Notes: generated by a model not told the origin, from the letters alone. Numbered from the stretch's first letter, positions 1 to 9,078 are shown. The stretch: DNA of 64,000 bases from Burkholderia paludis (GCF_000732615.1 NZ_JPGL01000005.1:1-64000), one strand, 5' to 3'. Translations and numbers: made by a program.

Positions 1-384
1 TCGGTTCCGTTAAGAACCGGTCGCTCACTCAAAGCTGACAGGAATATGAATTGCTTCATAAACCTGACTTACTTTAGTGTGAGACTCTTGATACTTTTGC
101 TATCTGATCCGAGGATCAGCTCGCTTCCATCAAGCGCCCACACTTATCGGCTGTTAATTTTTAAAGAGCATTCTGCGAGGAACTTCGTGTTTCTCAGCAG
201 CGCTGCGTTTTCAGCAGCAGAGAAGCGAGATTATGAACCGTGTTTCGCAGCTCGTCAACAACTTTTTTACTGCTTCGTTGCGACTGCGGGGTTCAACTTC
301 CTGGGCCAGTTGCGCGCTCCGGACTGCAGCACACCACCAGCTTCGCTTCCCTCTTCCGCGCTGCGTTTCCGTTAGCGCGAAAGA
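1..384 (-). other. 5' leader of an rRNA operon (16S lies beyond the left edge)
   Basis: Read on the minus strand, this stretch starts just after an rRNA-type promoter and runs out of the window at base 1 without a convincing coding frame. It holds a boxA-like antitermination element and the conserved block I recognise as the region just upstream of 16S rRNA in Burkholderia (GCTCTTTAAAAATTAACAG, then GCGACCGGTTCTTAACGG near base 1-25). The 16S gene itself should begin shortly left of base 1. The leader would carry boxA for the Nus antitermination complex and one half of the RNase III processing stem. The short open frames across it look accidental. Identity rests on remembered sequence similarity, not on an alignment. 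Confidence 0.75.
159..170 (-). promoter_or_regulatory. boxA antitermination element
   Basis: The minus strand reads TGCTCTTTAAAA, matching the bacterial boxA consensus TGCTCTTTAACA at 11 of 12 positions. It lies about 215 nt after the proposed start site, in the rRNA leader. NusB/NusE would bind the RNA here to protect rRNA transcription from early termination. Confidence 0.7.
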
Positions 385-390
385 GGCGTG

Positions 391-443
391 ATTGTAGGCA
401 TCCGACCCGAACCGCGCAAGCCCCTTTGTGAAAATATTTTGAT
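391..443 (-). promoter_or_regulatory. rRNA operon promoter (-10, -35 and UP-like element)
   Basis: On the minus strand there is a perfect-spacing sigma70 promoter: -35 TTGCGC (414-419), 17 bp, -10 TACAAT (391-396). Just upstream lies an A/T tract (about 425-443, ATCAAAATATTTTCAC) of the kind that acts as an UP element at rRNA P1 promoters. Transcription would start near base 384 and read into the leader and 16S rRNA. Confidence 0.75.
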
Positions 444-445
444 AA

Positions 446-473
446 CCCGCCGTGCGCTGCCGCGCACGGCGGG
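446..473 (-). terminator. Rho-independent terminator after the SGNH hydrolase gene
   Basis: A perfect 12-bp stem (CCCGCCGTGCGC with its complement) closes a 4-nt loop. On the minus strand it is followed by a T/A-rich tract. It sits between the stop of the hydrolase gene (553) and the rRNA promoter, so it would insulate the two transcripts. Confidence 0.75.
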
Positions 474-552
474 TCGGGGCTCGACCGTTCAGCTACCTCC
501 GTCGACCGCCAGGCTTCCGGCAATCATCACTCGCTATATATATACAGCGGCA

Positions 553-1824
553 TCACTTGCCGACCACCACGGCCTGCAACTGCTCGACCGGCACCGCACC
601 AGCCATCGCCGTGTAGCCGGCATCGCTCGGATGAATGCCGTCGCCGCTATCGTATCGCCGCTGCAGCACGCTCGGGCGCGACGCATCGCGCAGCACCGCA
701 TCGAAATCGACCACGCCGTCGAACTCGTTACCGCTCCGAATCCACCGGTTCACCTCGAGCCGAATCGCCTCGCGCCCCGCCGGCAGCGCGGCCGGCGTGA
801 GCGTCGCGCCAAAGACCTTCACGCCCTGGCGATGCGCCTCGGCGATCAGCCGGCGATAGCCGTCGATCAGCGACGCGGCCGTGACCGCCGTATGCGGATG
901 GTCGCAATCGAGCCCCGCGCGCGGCGGCATCGCCGCAAAGTTGATGTCGTTGATCCCGATCAGCACGATCGCGGCCTTCACACCGGCACGCGACAGCGCA
1001 TCGCGCTCGAACCGCGACGCGAGCGACGTGCCGTAGCACGCCGAATCGCTGAGCAGCCGGTTTCCGCTAATACCGAGATTCGCGACGCCGATCGACTCCA
1101 CGCCGGACTGCGTCAGCCGACGCGCCAGCGCATCCGGCCAGCGGCGGTTCTGGTTCACGCTCGAGCGCAGCCCGTCGGTGATCGAATCGCCGATCGCGGC
1201 AACGCTGGCGCGCGCGGAACCGGCCTCGACAGCCAGCTCGGTCACCCATGCATATTGGGTAAAGCGCGTACGGAACGCAGCTGCACCCGGATCGCTCACG
1301 TGATCGCCCGGCGCCGATACGTAATTGAACTGGTTCGACACACGGTGCCAGACCGTCATCCGCTGGCTCGCCCCCATCTGGAGGCTGATCGCATACGGTC
1401 GGCCGGCCGTCACGTCGATCGCCACCGGATCGCTTTCACGCTCCTGGCCTGGCGCCAGCGTCACCGACGCCTTGCCGCCGAACCGGACCGGTACGGCCGC
1501 GCCGCCGGCGAGTGCCGCGCCCTCGCCGGCACGTGCAAGACTCGCGGCCTCGACGACCAACGGCGCGTGGCCGTAGGCATTGCTGATGCGAATCCGCGCG
1601 GCCTGCCCCGACAGCGTCGGATAGACGATCTGGCGCACGGTCCGCCCGGCAACGTCCGGTGCGCGATAAAGCGGCGGCGGCGCAGCCAGGTCGGGAATCG
1701 GCTGCAGCGCGGTCGCCCACGCCGCAACCCACCCGGCCGGCGCGGCCCACGCCGCGAGCGGCGACACGAAAACGGCCGCACCCAGCGCGGCCGCGGCGAA
1801 ACTGCTTCGGAATGACATCGGCAA
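553..1824 (-). CDS. Secreted SGNH/GDSL-family hydrolase
   Basis: Encodes a 423-residue protein with an N-terminal signal peptide (hydrophobic to about residue 28, ending AAWA). The SGNH esterase blocks are all present: GDSITDG with the nucleophile Ser214 (block I), the block II glycine in GISGN (251-255), the block III asparagine in GINDIN (about 290-295), and the block V pair in [10 protein letters not shown] giving Asp395 and His398. The family cleaves ester bonds in lipids, carbohydrates or small esters; the substrate cannot be told from sequence. About 200 residues precede the catalytic domain and probably form a beta-rich accessory domain, as in bacterial proteins of this type. It is a single-gene unit with its own terminator, likely acting in the periplasm or outside the cell. 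Confidence 0.85.
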   Translation of the reverse strand: MPMSFRSSFAAAALGAAVFVSPLAAWAAPAGWVAAWATALQPIPDLAAPPPLYRAPDVAGRTVRQIVYPTLSGQAARIRISNAYGHAPLVVEAASLARAGEGAALAGGAAVPVRFGGKASVTLAPGQERESDPVAIDVTAGRPYAISLQMGASQRMTVWHRVSNQFNYVSAPGDHVSDPGAAAFRTRFTQYAWVTELAVEAGSARASVAAIGDSITDGLRSSVNQNRRWPDALARRLTQSGVESIGVANLGISGNRLLSDSACYGTSLASRFERDALSRAGVKAAIVLIGINDINFAAMPPRAGLDCDHPHTAVTAASLIDGYRRLIAEAHRQGVKVFGATLTPAALPAGREAIRLEVNRWIRSGNEFDGVVDFDAVLRDASRPSVLQRRYDSGDGIHPSDAGYTAMAGAVPVEQLQAVVVGK

Positions 1825-1959
1825 AATCCTCGTCGGAAAGCGGGCATTGTGCCGCAGAAGACGACGAACTCATGCGGCAGACCACACTGACACCAGTCGA
1901 TTTGCCCCCTTAATCCATCGTTTACCCGAGTCTTGCCGCCAATCCGCAAGAAATTTATT

Positions 1960-1985
1960 AACCGACCGGTCGGTTGGTTTATACT
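1960..1985 (+). promoter_or_regulatory. paaA promoter with palindromic PaaR-type operator
   Basis: A perfect 16-bp palindrome AACCGACCGGTCGGTT (1960-1975) is followed at once by a -10-like TATACT (1980-1985), 32 bp before the paaA start. A repressor bound here would cover the core promoter. No consensus -35 is evident, so the polymerase contact is weak or activator-aided. The TetR-family gene at 6790-7395 is the natural candidate for the binding protein. In B. cenocepacia an inverted repeat in the paaA promoter and a TetR-type repressor relieved by phenylacetyl-CoA are known; that this is the same site is inference. Confidence 0.8.
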
Positions 1986-2017
1986 TCGCACACATTCAAC
2001 CGGACGAGAGCCTCGCC

Positions 2018-3016
2018 ATGTACACGCAATCCCTCGACATCCCCGGCAACGTCGCGCCGCTCGACGCCGCAGCCGAGTCGCCCGAGCAGGCGCGGTTCGA
2101 TGCGGTCATGGCCGCAGACGGCAAGATCGAGCCGCAGGACTGGATGCCCGATGCCTATCGCAAGACGCTGGTTCGCCAGATCTCGCAGCACGCGCACTCG
2201 GAAGTCGTCGGCATGCTGCCCGAAGGCAACTGGATCTCGCGCGCGCCGAGCCTGAAGCGCAAGGCGATCCTGCTCGCGAAGGTCCAGGACGAAGCCGGCC
2301 ACGGCCTCTATCTTTACAGCGCGGTCGAAACGCTCGGCGTATCGCGAGAAGCATTGATCGACGCGCTGCACGCCGGCAAGGCGAAATACTCGAGCATCTT
2401 CAACTACCCGACGCCGACCTGGGCGGACGTCGGCGTGATCGGCTGGCTCGTCGACGGCGCCGCGATCATGAACCAGATCCCGCTGTGCCGCTGCACGTAC
2501 GGCCCGTACGCGCGCGCGATGATCCGCGTATGCAAGGAGGAATCGTTCCATCAGCGCCAGGGCTTCGATGCGCTGCTCTCGATGATGAAGGGCAGCGACG
2601 CGCAACGCGCGATGGTCCAGCAGGCCGTGAACCGCTGGTGGTGGCCGGTGTTGATGATGTTCGGCCCGAGCGACGCCGATTCGGTCCACAGCAGCCAGTC
2701 CGCGAAATGGGGCATCAAGCGGATCTCGAACGACGACCTGCGGCAGAAGTTCGTCGACGCGACGGTCGACCAGGCGAAGGTGCTCGGCGTGACGCTCCCC
2801 GACCCCGACCTGAAGTGGAACGAGGCGCGCGGCCATCACGACTACGGCACGATCGACTGGGACGAATTCTGGCGCGTGGTCAATGGCGACGGCCCGTGCA
2901 ACAAGGAACGCCTCGCGACCCGCGTGAAAGCGCACGAGGACGGCGCATGGGTACGCGAAGCCGCACTCGCACACGAAGCGAAGCGCCGCGCACGCGCCGA
3001 ACAGCAAGCCGCCTGA
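2018..3016 (+). CDS. paaA: Phenylacetyl-CoA 1,2-epoxidase catalytic subunit PaaA
   Basis: The 332-residue product is the di-iron oxygenase subunit of the phenylacetyl-CoA epoxidase, which uses O2 and electrons from PaaE to form ring-1,2-epoxyphenylacetyl-CoA in the cytoplasm. Ferritin-like carboxylate/histidine motifs are visible: KVQDEAGHG (E..H) in the first half and [11 protein letters not shown] (EE..H) in the second. The length matches the family. The start chosen is the ATG at 2018 ([10 protein letters not shown]), about 6 nt after a weak GAGAG and 32 bp after the -10. It is first of five closely packed genes (paaABCDE). Confidence 0.95.
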   Translation: MYTQSLDIPGNVAPLDAAAESPEQARFDAVMAADGKIEPQDWMPDAYRKTLVRQISQHAHSEVVGMLPEGNWISRAPSLKRKAILLAKVQDEAGHGLYLYSAVETLGVSREALIDALHAGKAKYSSIFNYPTPTWADVGVIGWLVDGAAIMNQIPLCRCTYGPYARAMIRVCKEESFHQRQGFDALLSMMKGSDAQRAMVQQAVNRWWWPVLMMFGPSDADSVHSSQSAKWGIKRISNDDLRQKFVDATVDQAKVLGVTLPDPDLKWNEARGHHDYGTIDWDEFWRVVNGDGPCNKERLATRVKAHEDGAWVREAALAHEAKRRARAEQQAA

Positions 3017-3053
3017 GCGGCAAACCATCGAATTCAGGATTCAGGAGAAAGTG

Positions 3054-3338
3054 ATGAACAAGGAATGGCCGATCTGGGAAGTGTTCGTGCGCAGCAAGCA
3101 GGGCCTCGATCACAAGCATTGCGGCAGCCTGCACGCCGCCGACGCATCGATGGCGCTGCGCATGGCGCGCGACGTTTATACGCGCCGCCAGGAAGGCGTG
3201 AGCATCTGGGTGGTGCCGTCGTCGGCGATCACCGCGTCCGATCCGGGCGAGAAGGCCGAGCTGTTCGAACCGGCGGGCGACAAGATCTACCGTCACCCGA
3301 CGTTCTACACGCTGCCCGACGAAGTCAACCACATGTAA
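3054..3338 (+). CDS. paaB: Phenylacetyl-CoA epoxidase subunit PaaB
   Basis: A 94-residue protein starting MNKEWPIWEVFVRSK, the standard beginning of PaaB. It is a small structural subunit that bridges PaaAC heterodimers in the epoxidase complex and has no catalytic centre of its own. AGGAG lies 6 nt before the ATG at 3054; a GTG three bases upstream is in frame but fits the ribosome site less well. It follows paaA by 37 bp and precedes paaC by 10 bp. Confidence 0.95.
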   Translation: MNKEWPIWEVFVRSKQGLDHKHCGSLHAADASMALRMARDVYTRRQEGVSIWVVPSSAITASDPGEKAELFEPAGDKIYRHPTFYTLPDEVNHM

Positions 3339-3348
3339 CGCCCGCGCC

Positions 3349-4152
3349 ATGACGATCACGCCCGAACACCTCTCCTACGTGCTGCGCCTCGCGGACAACA
3401 CGCTGATCCTCGGTCAGCGCAATGCCGAATGGTGCGGCCACGGCCCGATCCTCGAGGAAGACATCGCGCTCACCAACATGAGCCTCGATCTCATCGGCCA
3501 GGCGCGCATGCTGTATACGCACGCGGCCGAGCTCGACCGCCAGCTCACCGGCGCGAAGAAGACCGAGGACGACTACGCGTACTTCCGCACCGAACGCGAG
3601 TTCTCGAACTTCACGCTCGCCGAGCTGCCGCACTACGGCCCGGTCTCCGGCACCGCGCACGCCGACAAGGATTACGCGGTGACGATCGTGCGCAATTTCC
3701 TGTATGCGGCGCTGATGCTGCACGTGTGGAGCGCGCTCGAAACGTCGACCGACACGCAGCTGGCCGCGATCGCCGCGAAATCGGTGAAGGAAACTCGCTA
3801 TCACGTGCAGCACGCCCGCGAGTGGCTCGTGCGCCTCGGCGACGGCACCGACGAATCACACCGTCGCGCGCAGGACGCGCTCGACTACCTGACGCCCTAC
3901 ACGCGCGAATTCTTCGCCGCCGACGCGATCGACGATGCAGTCGCCGCCGCGGGCATCGCCCCCGCGCCGGCCGCGATCGAAGCGGCGTGGCGCGCAGACG
4001 TGGCCGACGCGCTCGCGGAGGCGACGCTCACGCTGCCGGCGCCCGTGATGCACGTGACGACCGGCAAGCAGGGCGAACACTCGGAGCACATGGGCTACCT
4101 GCTCGCGGAAATGCAAAGTCTCGCGCGCCAGCACCCCGGCGCGACCTGGTAA
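3349..4152 (+). CDS. paaC: Phenylacetyl-CoA epoxidase structural subunit PaaC
   Basis: A 267-residue ferritin-fold subunit that pairs with PaaA and supports substrate binding and assembly; the family has lost the di-iron centre. Typical segments are LADNTLILGQRNAEWCGHGP near the N-terminus, LEEDIALTNMSLDLIGQAR, and the C-terminal KQGEHSEHMGYLLAEMQ. Its length fits. It lies 10 bp after paaB and 23 bp before paaD, so it is part of the same transcript. Confidence 0.95.
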   Translation: MTITPEHLSYVLRLADNTLILGQRNAEWCGHGPILEEDIALTNMSLDLIGQARMLYTHAAELDRQLTGAKKTEDDYAYFRTEREFSNFTLAELPHYGPVSGTAHADKDYAVTIVRNFLYAALMLHVWSALETSTDTQLAAIAAKSVKETRYHVQHAREWLVRLGDGTDESHRRAQDALDYLTPYTREFFAADAIDDAVAAAGIAPAPAAIEAAWRADVADALAEATLTLPAPVMHVTTGKQGEHSEHMGYLLAEMQSLARQHPGATW

Positions 4153-4175
4153 TCCCGACGCCACGGAGCCCGACG

Positions 4176-4730
4176 ATGTCCGTCCAGAACGCCGCCCCCG
4201 TCAATGCCGCACATCGCGACGATCCGCTGCTCGCCCGCGCATGGGACGTGCTCGAAGCCGTACCCGATCCGGAGATCCCTGTCGTGTCGATCCGCGAACT
4301 CGGCATCCTGCGCGACGTTCGCCGCGCGGACGACGGCCAGCTCGAAGTCGTGATCACGCCGACCTATTCGGGGTGCCCGGCCATGTCGCAGATCGCCGAG
4401 GACATCGCCGCCGCGCTGCAGGCCGCCGACCTTCCGCCGCACCGGATCGAGACGGTGCTCGCGCCCGCCTGGACGACCGACTGGATCACGCAGGAAGCGC
4501 GCGACAAGCTGCGCGCATACGGCATCGCGCCGCCGGTCGGCCAGTGCGGCAGCGCGGCGCCGCGGGAAAACGTCGTGCGCTTCGTGCCGCGGCCCGTCGC
4601 GGCGCCCGCGTGCCCGCGCTGCGGCTCCTCCCGCACCGAGCGTCTCGCGCAATTCGCGTCCACGGCCTGCAAGGCGCTGTATCGCTGCGTCGACTGCCGC
4701 GAACCCTTCGACTACTTCAAACCTTACTGA
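4176..4730 (+). CDS. paaD: PaaD, Fe-S assembly factor for the phenylacetyl-CoA epoxidase
   Basis: A 184-residue protein. The N-terminal half is a MIP18/DUF59-type domain (AVPDPEIPVVSIRELG; TPTYSGCPAM with the conserved Cys), related to SufT-like Fe-S carriers. The C-terminal part carries a CPRCG ... CVDC zinc-ribbon-like pair. PaaD is thought to help mature the metal centres of the epoxidase, probably the PaaE cluster. The open frame extends far upstream, but the ATG at 4176 after ACGGAGCC is the only start that fits the family and the gap after paaC. One base separates its stop from paaE. Confidence 0.92.
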   Translation: MSVQNAAPVNAAHRDDPLLARAWDVLEAVPDPEIPVVSIRELGILRDVRRADDGQLEVVITPTYSGCPAMSQIAEDIAAALQAADLPPHRIETVLAPAWTTDWITQEARDKLRAYGIAPPVGQCGSAAPRENVVRFVPRPVAAPACPRCGSSRTERLAQFASTACKALYRCVDCREPFDYFKPY

Positions 4731-4731
4731 T

Positions 4732-5820
4732 ATGGCGACCCCGCAATTTCATCCGCTGCGTATCCGCGACGTGCGGCCCGAGACAGCCGACGCCGTGACC
4801 GTCTCCTTCGACGTGCCGCCCGAGCTGCGCGACGCGTACCGCTTCACGCAGGGCCAGTTCGTCACGCTGAAGACCCACATCGACGGCGAGGAAACGCGCC
4901 GCTCGTATTCGATCTGCGTCGGCACGACGGACTACGACCGTGACGGCGAACTGCGCATCGGCATCAAGCGCGTGCGCGGCGGCCGCTTCTCGAACTTCGC
5001 GTTCGACACGCTCGAGCCGGGCCACACGATCGACGTGATGACGCCGGACGGCCGTTTCTTCACGCACCTGAACGCCGATCACGGCAAGCAGTACGTCGCG
5101 TTTTCCGGCGGCTCGGGCATCACGCCGGTGCTCGCGATCGTGAAGACGACGCTCGAACTCGAGCCGCGCAGCACGTTCACGCTGATCTACGGCAACCGCA
5201 GCGTCGACGCGATCATGTTCGCGGAGGAGCTGGAGGACCTGAAGAACCGCTACATGAACCGCTTCGTCCTCTATCACGTGCTGTCGGACGACCAGCAGGA
5301 CGTCGAGCTGTTCAACGGTGTGCTCGACCAGGCGAAGTGCGCGGAATTCCTCGACACGCTGACCCCGGGCGACGCGATCGACGAGGCGTTCATCTGCGGC
5401 CCCGCGCCGATGATGGACGCGGCCGAAGCCGCGCTGAAGGCGGCCGGCGTGCCGCAGGCGAAGGTACATGTCGAGCGCTTCGGCACGCCGCTGCCGCAGG
5501 CCGGCGCGCCGGTCGTCGAAATCACCGACCAGACGCCCGCCGCCGACCTGGAAATCGTGCTCGACGGCAAGAAACGCAAGCTGCGCCTGCCGTACGAAGG
5601 CGTGAGCCTGCTCGACATCGGCCTGCGCGCCGGCCTCGCCCTGCCGTATGCGTGCAAAGGCGGCGTATGCTGCACGTGCCGCGCGAAGGTGATCGAGGGT
5701 GAAGTGCGGATGGAGAAGAACTACACGCTCGAGGAACACGAAGTGAAGGACGGTTTCGTGCTCACGTGTCAGTGCCATCCGGTCAGCGACAGGGTCGTCG
5801 TGAGTTTCGACGAGCGTTGA
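4732..5820 (+). CDS. paaE: Phenylacetyl-CoA epoxidase reductase subunit PaaE
   Basis: A 362-residue reductase that passes electrons from NADPH through FAD and a [2Fe-2S] cluster to PaaA. Order of domains: FAD-binding barrel with RRSYSIC (about residue 60), NAD(P)-binding domain with FSGGSGITPV (about 123), and a C-terminal plant-type ferredoxin with YACKGGVCCTCRAKV (about 305-320) plus a later Cys in LTCQC. This is the full family architecture. It is the last gene before a strong terminator at 5883-5933, so paaABCDE form one unit. Confidence 0.95.
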   Translation: MATPQFHPLRIRDVRPETADAVTVSFDVPPELRDAYRFTQGQFVTLKTHIDGEETRRSYSICVGTTDYDRDGELRIGIKRVRGGRFSNFAFDTLEPGHTIDVMTPDGRFFTHLNADHGKQYVAFSGGSGITPVLAIVKTTLELEPRSTFTLIYGNRSVDAIMFAEELEDLKNRYMNRFVLYHVLSDDQQDVELFNGVLDQAKCAEFLDTLTPGDAIDEAFICGPAPMMDAAEAALKAAGVPQAKVHVERFGTPLPQAGAPVVEITDQTPAADLEIVLDGKKRKLRLPYEGVSLLDIGLRAGLALPYACKGGVCCTCRAKVIEGEVRMEKNYTLEEHEVKDGFVLTCQCHPVSDRVVVSFDER

Positions 5821-5882
5821 GCGACGTCTCGTCGCGGCGCAGGACGGTTTCTCGCCGTCACACATCTCGCTTACACTAGGGG

Positions 5883-5933
5883 CCGCCGGCCGGCTGGACG
5901 TCGCAACGTCCAGCCGGCCGGCGGTTTTCTTTT
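5883..5933 (+). terminator. Strong intrinsic terminator of paaABCDE
   Basis: A perfect 19-bp GC-rich stem (5883-5901 with 5906-5924) closes a 4-nt CGCA loop and is followed by TTTTCTTTT. It separates paaE from the next gene, whose start is 16 bp further on, so the downstream pair needs its own promoter or read-through. Confidence 0.9.
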
Positions 5934-5948
5934 GTTGAAGACAAGCCG

Positions 5949-6773
5949 ATGAGTACCATTCATGTGATTCAGGGCGGCTCCGCCGCCGCGTCGCTGCGCG
6001 AGGCGCTCGCGCAAGCCGGACGCGACGAGCTCGTCGTCGGATTGCTCGACGATCTCGGCGTCGGGCCGCTCAGGGGCGCCGACGAGACGCCCGACACGCG
6101 CGCGGCCTTCTGGCAACGCGTGTTCGGCGAAGAGATTCCCGACTGGAACGCGGAGATCGAAGGCGAGTTCGCGCGCCTCGACCAGCTCGCGACGGATACC
6201 GGCCAGGTGGTCGTGTGGCACGCACCGAGCGTCGGCGACAAGCTGCTGCTGCGCCGCGTCGCCTATCACCTGCGCAATGTTCCGCAACGCCTGAACGAGG
6301 TGCGGCTATCGGCCGCGGATCTCGACGCGGCGCAGCGCGCGTCGCTGTCGCGCACCGACCAGGCGTGCGCGACCGGCATGTTCTCGCCCGCGGAACTGGC
6401 GCGCAAGCGCCCGGTGGCCGCGCCGATCTCGGTACTACGCATCGGCCGCCTCGCGCTCGAATGGCAGGAAGCAAAGCACCTGAACGCCGAGCTGCGCTAC
6501 TGGGTCAGCAACACGATCAAGAGCGGCCACTACGCCGATCTCGACGCGCTGATCGTCGCGCGCGCGGAACACGACTGGCTGCCCGCGCAGCGCCTCGTCG
6601 GCAACATCATGGCCGACGCCGATCGCGGCGGGCTGTTCGTCAGCGACTCGATCGCCTGGTGGCGCTGCCGCGAACTCGCGGCCGCCGGCCGGCTCGAGCT
6701 GCAGGACGACGCCCCCGACGCCCTCTCCTCCACGCAGGTGCGCGCCGCCTCCGCGGCCACCCTGCACCGCTAA
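5949..6773 (+). CDS. DUF1835 domain-containing protein
   Basis: A 274-residue soluble protein of unknown function. It opens with IHVIQGGSAAASLREAL, the N-terminal signature of DUF1835, followed by VVGLLDDLGVGPL; the C-terminal half looks like the DUF3658-type helical region that often accompanies it. No signal peptide or membrane segment. It sits directly before the TetR gene (16-bp gap) and after the paa terminator, an arrangement I recall from B. cenocepacia too. No role in phenylacetate breakdown can be read from the sequence; cotranscription with the regulator is inference. Confidence 0.75.
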   Translation: MSTIHVIQGGSAAASLREALAQAGRDELVVGLLDDLGVGPLRGADETPDTRAAFWQRVFGEEIPDWNAEIEGEFARLDQLATDTGQVVVWHAPSVGDKLLLRRVAYHLRNVPQRLNEVRLSAADLDAAQRASLSRTDQACATGMFSPAELARKRPVAAPISVLRIGRLALEWQEAKHLNAELRYWVSNTIKSGHYADLDALIVARAEHDWLPAQRLVGNIMADADRGGLFVSDSIAWWRCRELAAAGRLELQDDAPDALSSTQVRAASAATLHR

Positions 6774-6789
6774 TCTTCCGCATTCGACC

Positions 6790-7395
6790 ATGGCCCGTAC
6801 CCGAGCGCCCGACCACGAATCCCAGCGCGAACAGATCCTCGATCTGGCCGCCGGAAAATTCGCGCAGACGAGCTACCCGAGCACGTCGATGTCCGATCTC
6901 GCGACCGCGAGCGGCACGTCGAAGGCACGCCTGTATCACTATTACGAGAGCAAGGAAGCGATCCTGTTCGACCTGCTCGACCGCTACACGAAACGGCTGA
7001 TGCTGATCATCGCCGAGGTCGAAGGGGCGAGCCAGCGGCGCGGCCTCAGCGAGCGCGACGCGTTCGCAGAGCTCGTGCGCGCGTTCCTCGCCGAGTACGA
7101 GACCTCGCACAGCCGGCACGTCGCGCTGCTCAACGATGTGAAGTACCTCGAGGACGCGCAGCGCGAAATCGTGCTCGACCGTCAGCGCGACATCGTCGCG
7201 GCGTTCACGCGGCAGCTTGCGCGCGCCTACCCGGATCGCATCTCCAAGGACAACCAGACCGCCGTGACGATGATGGTGTTCGGGATGATCAACTGGACCT
7301 TCACGTGGCTGAAGCCGGGCGGCCGCCTCGGCTACCGCGACTTCGCCGAGCAGGTGATCGACCTGATCGAACGCGGGCTGTCGTCGGCCGCCTGA
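6790..7395 (+). CDS. paaR: TetR-family repressor, probable PaaR
   Basis: A 201-residue TetR regulator: the N-terminal helix-turn-helix reads about SMSDLATASGTSKARLYHYY (residues 33-52), then an all-helical ligand domain. Its place two genes after paaE, and the palindrome in the paaA promoter, make it the likely repressor of the phenylacetate genes, released by phenylacetyl-CoA. The equivalent gene in B. cenocepacia has been shown to control paa genes; equivalence here rests on position and family. It starts 16 bp after the DUF1835 gene and is probably expressed with it. Confidence 0.8.
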   Translation: MARTRAPDHESQREQILDLAAGKFAQTSYPSTSMSDLATASGTSKARLYHYYESKEAILFDLLDRYTKRLMLIIAEVEGASQRRGLSERDAFAELVRAFLAEYETSHSRHVALLNDVKYLEDAQREIVLDRQRDIVAAFTRQLARAYPDRISKDNQTAVTMMVFGMINWTFTWLKPGGRLGYRDFAEQVIDLIERGLSSAA

Positions 7396-7570
7396 TTGAC
7401 GCGCAGCAGCATGCGTTGCGCGACGGGCACACTGCCACCGCCCGCCCCGCATTTCATATGATGAATTTTAAGTTTGTTTAAAATCAAATAGATAGACGAT
7501 CAATTAAACAAATTTAGAATTCATCCTCCAGCTTAAACATCGTTAAATACGGGTTTTCCCCAATCAGACG

Positions 7571-7584
7571 ACCGACGGTCGGGT
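7571..7584 (+). promoter_or_regulatory. Imperfect palindrome resembling the paaA operator
   Basis: ACCGACGGTCGGGT lies 56 bp before the GNAT gene. CCGAC-G-GTCGG is a perfect inverted repeat with a 1-bp centre. It looks like the paaA operator with one C missing, so the half-site spacing differs. It is followed by TAAAAT, a possible -10. It may be a weak TetR-type site; no binding evidence. Confidence 0.35.
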
Positions 7585-7639
7585 AAAATGCTGTTGCATT
7601 GCACAACCCGCTGTACGGTCACACATTGAGGAACCCACG

Positions 7640-8287
7640 ATGAACACGCAATTCAACGGCCCTGCCGATGTCGTCGGCACCGCCGGTAGTGCGCCGGTTC
7701 TCGTCAGGGAACTGGCTTCCAAAGACCGTGAGCAGATGCTCACCCATTTTCTGTCGCTCGACGAAGACGACCGCCTGCTGCGTTTCGGCCAGGTGGTGCC
7801 CGACCACGTGATCGAGAACTATGTCCGCACGATCGACTTCGGTCGCGACACCGTGTTCGGCGTGTTCGACCACGACCTCGAACTGATCGGCGTCGGCCAC
7901 CTGGCCTACCTGCCGGCCGAGGGCGACAAGCGTACGGCCGAATTCGGCGTATCGGTGCTCGAAAGCGCGCGCGGCCGCGGCGTCGGCTCGAAGCTGTTCG
8001 AGCGCGCGGCGATCCGCAGCCGCAACACGCACGTGACGATGCTGTACATGCATTGCCTGTCGCGGAACGCGACGATGATGCACATCGCGAAGAAGTCCGG
8101 GATGCGGATCGAGTACGCGTACGGCGAAGCCGATGCCTACCTGTCGCTGCAGCCGGCCGACCACTCGACGATCATCGCCGAGATGCTGCAGGAACAGGCC
8201 GCGGTGTTCGACTACGCGATGAAGCGCCAGGCGCGCCGCACGACGAAGTTCATCGAATCGCTGATGCCCGCCGCACTGACGGCGTAA
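7640..8287 (+). CDS. GNAT-family N-acetyltransferase
   Basis: A 215-residue cytoplasmic protein with the acetyl-CoA binding motif A at VLESARGRGVGSKLFERAA (about residues 107-125, R/Q-x-x-G-x-G/A type). The N-terminal part contains VRELASKDREQM and FLSLDEDDRLLRFG, seen in Burkholderia GNAT proteins of this group. The acetyl acceptor is unknown. It stands alone: a 244-bp AT-rich gap precedes it and the Lrp gene on the other strand converges with it. GAGG lies about 9 nt before the ATG. Confidence 0.8.
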   Translation: MNTQFNGPADVVGTAGSAPVLVRELASKDREQMLTHFLSLDEDDRLLRFGQVVPDHVIENYVRTIDFGRDTVFGVFDHDLELIGVGHLAYLPAEGDKRTAEFGVSVLESARGRGVGSKLFERAAIRSRNTHVTMLYMHCLSRNATMMHIAKKSGMRIEYAYGEADAYLSLQPADHSTIIAEMLQEQAAVFDYAMKRQARRTTKFIESLMPAALTA

Positions 8288-8343
8288 TATCGGCCGACCG
8301 GGCCGCGCCCGCGGGCGCGCCCGGCCCCCTTCCCCGCCGCACA

Positions 8344-8868
8344 CTAGCGCACCGAACGAATCGGCAGCGCAGTCGTTTCCTTGAAGCACTCGAGCGAAAA
8401 GCTCGTCTTCACGTCGATCACCGACGGGTGATGCAGCAGATGCTCCTGCACGAAGCGGGAGAAATGCGCCATGTCCTCGACCTGCACGCGCAGCAGGTAA
8501 TCCATATCCCCCGTCATCGCGTGGCACGCGACCACCTCCGGCCAGGCCTGCACGGCCGCGCGAAACAGCTCCGCATGGGTCGCGCCCGCGCGCGCCGACG
8601 TTTCGTCAGCCCGCACCGGAGCAAGGCCGCCGCGCTTCTCGAGCCGCACGCTCACGTACGCGAGCAGGTCGAGCCCGAGCTTCTGCGGATTCAGCAGCGC
8701 GACATAGCCGGTTATCACGCCGATCTCCTCCAGCCGCCGGATACGGCGCAGGCACGGGCTCGGCGACAGGTTCACGCGCTCGGCGATCTCCTGGTTCGAC
8801 AGGCGCCCGTTCTCCTGAAGAATCGCGAGAATCCGCCGGTCGATGGCATCCAATTCGGCTTGCGCCAT
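8344..8868 (-). CDS. Lrp/AsnC-family transcriptional regulator
   Basis: A 174-residue regulator with an N-terminal winged helix (LDAIDRRILAILQENGRLS, SPSPCLRRIRRLEEIGVI) and a C-terminal RAM ligand domain (CHAMTGDMDYLLRV). The start is the ATG at 8868, 6 nt after GGAGGG; an upstream TTG in frame lacks a ribosome site. An insertion of about 15 residues between the two domains (around LAPVRADETSARAGATH) makes it slightly longer than usual. It is divergent from the 4-hydroxyphenylpyruvate dioxygenase gene, with 210 bp between, so control of tyrosine breakdown is likely. Confidence 0.88.
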   Translation of the reverse strand: MAQAELDAIDRRILAILQENGRLSNQEIAERVNLSPSPCLRRIRRLEEIGVITGYVALLNPQKLGLDLLAYVSVRLEKRGGLAPVRADETSARAGATHAELFRAAVQAWPEVVACHAMTGDMDYLLRVQVEDMAHFSRFVQEHLLHHPSVIDVKTSFSLECFKETTALPIRSVR

Positions 8869-9078
8869 CTTCTGCCCTCCATTGATCAATTAGAGACTGG
8901 AAATTGCGCCATCGTAGGGGCGAGCGATTAAGTTCGCAAGTTTCCGCTCGCGACTGCCCGCTACACTCTGTCGCACGTACCGCTTCGTCGCGCACGCCGC
9001 CGCGAGCGCCACGTTCGTCATCGAATCAGGCCGGACGCGCACGTCGCCCCGGCCGATCGCCCCCACTGGAGACACGCC

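Noticed and set aside
46-375. Short open frames at the left end
   Set aside because: They lie in the rRNA leader and promoter region on the opposite strand and have no coding features.
388-1815. A long plus-strand open frame opposite the SGNH hydrolase gene
   Set aside because: The minus-strand product has a signal peptide and all SGNH blocks; the plus translation is Arg/His-rich with no family.
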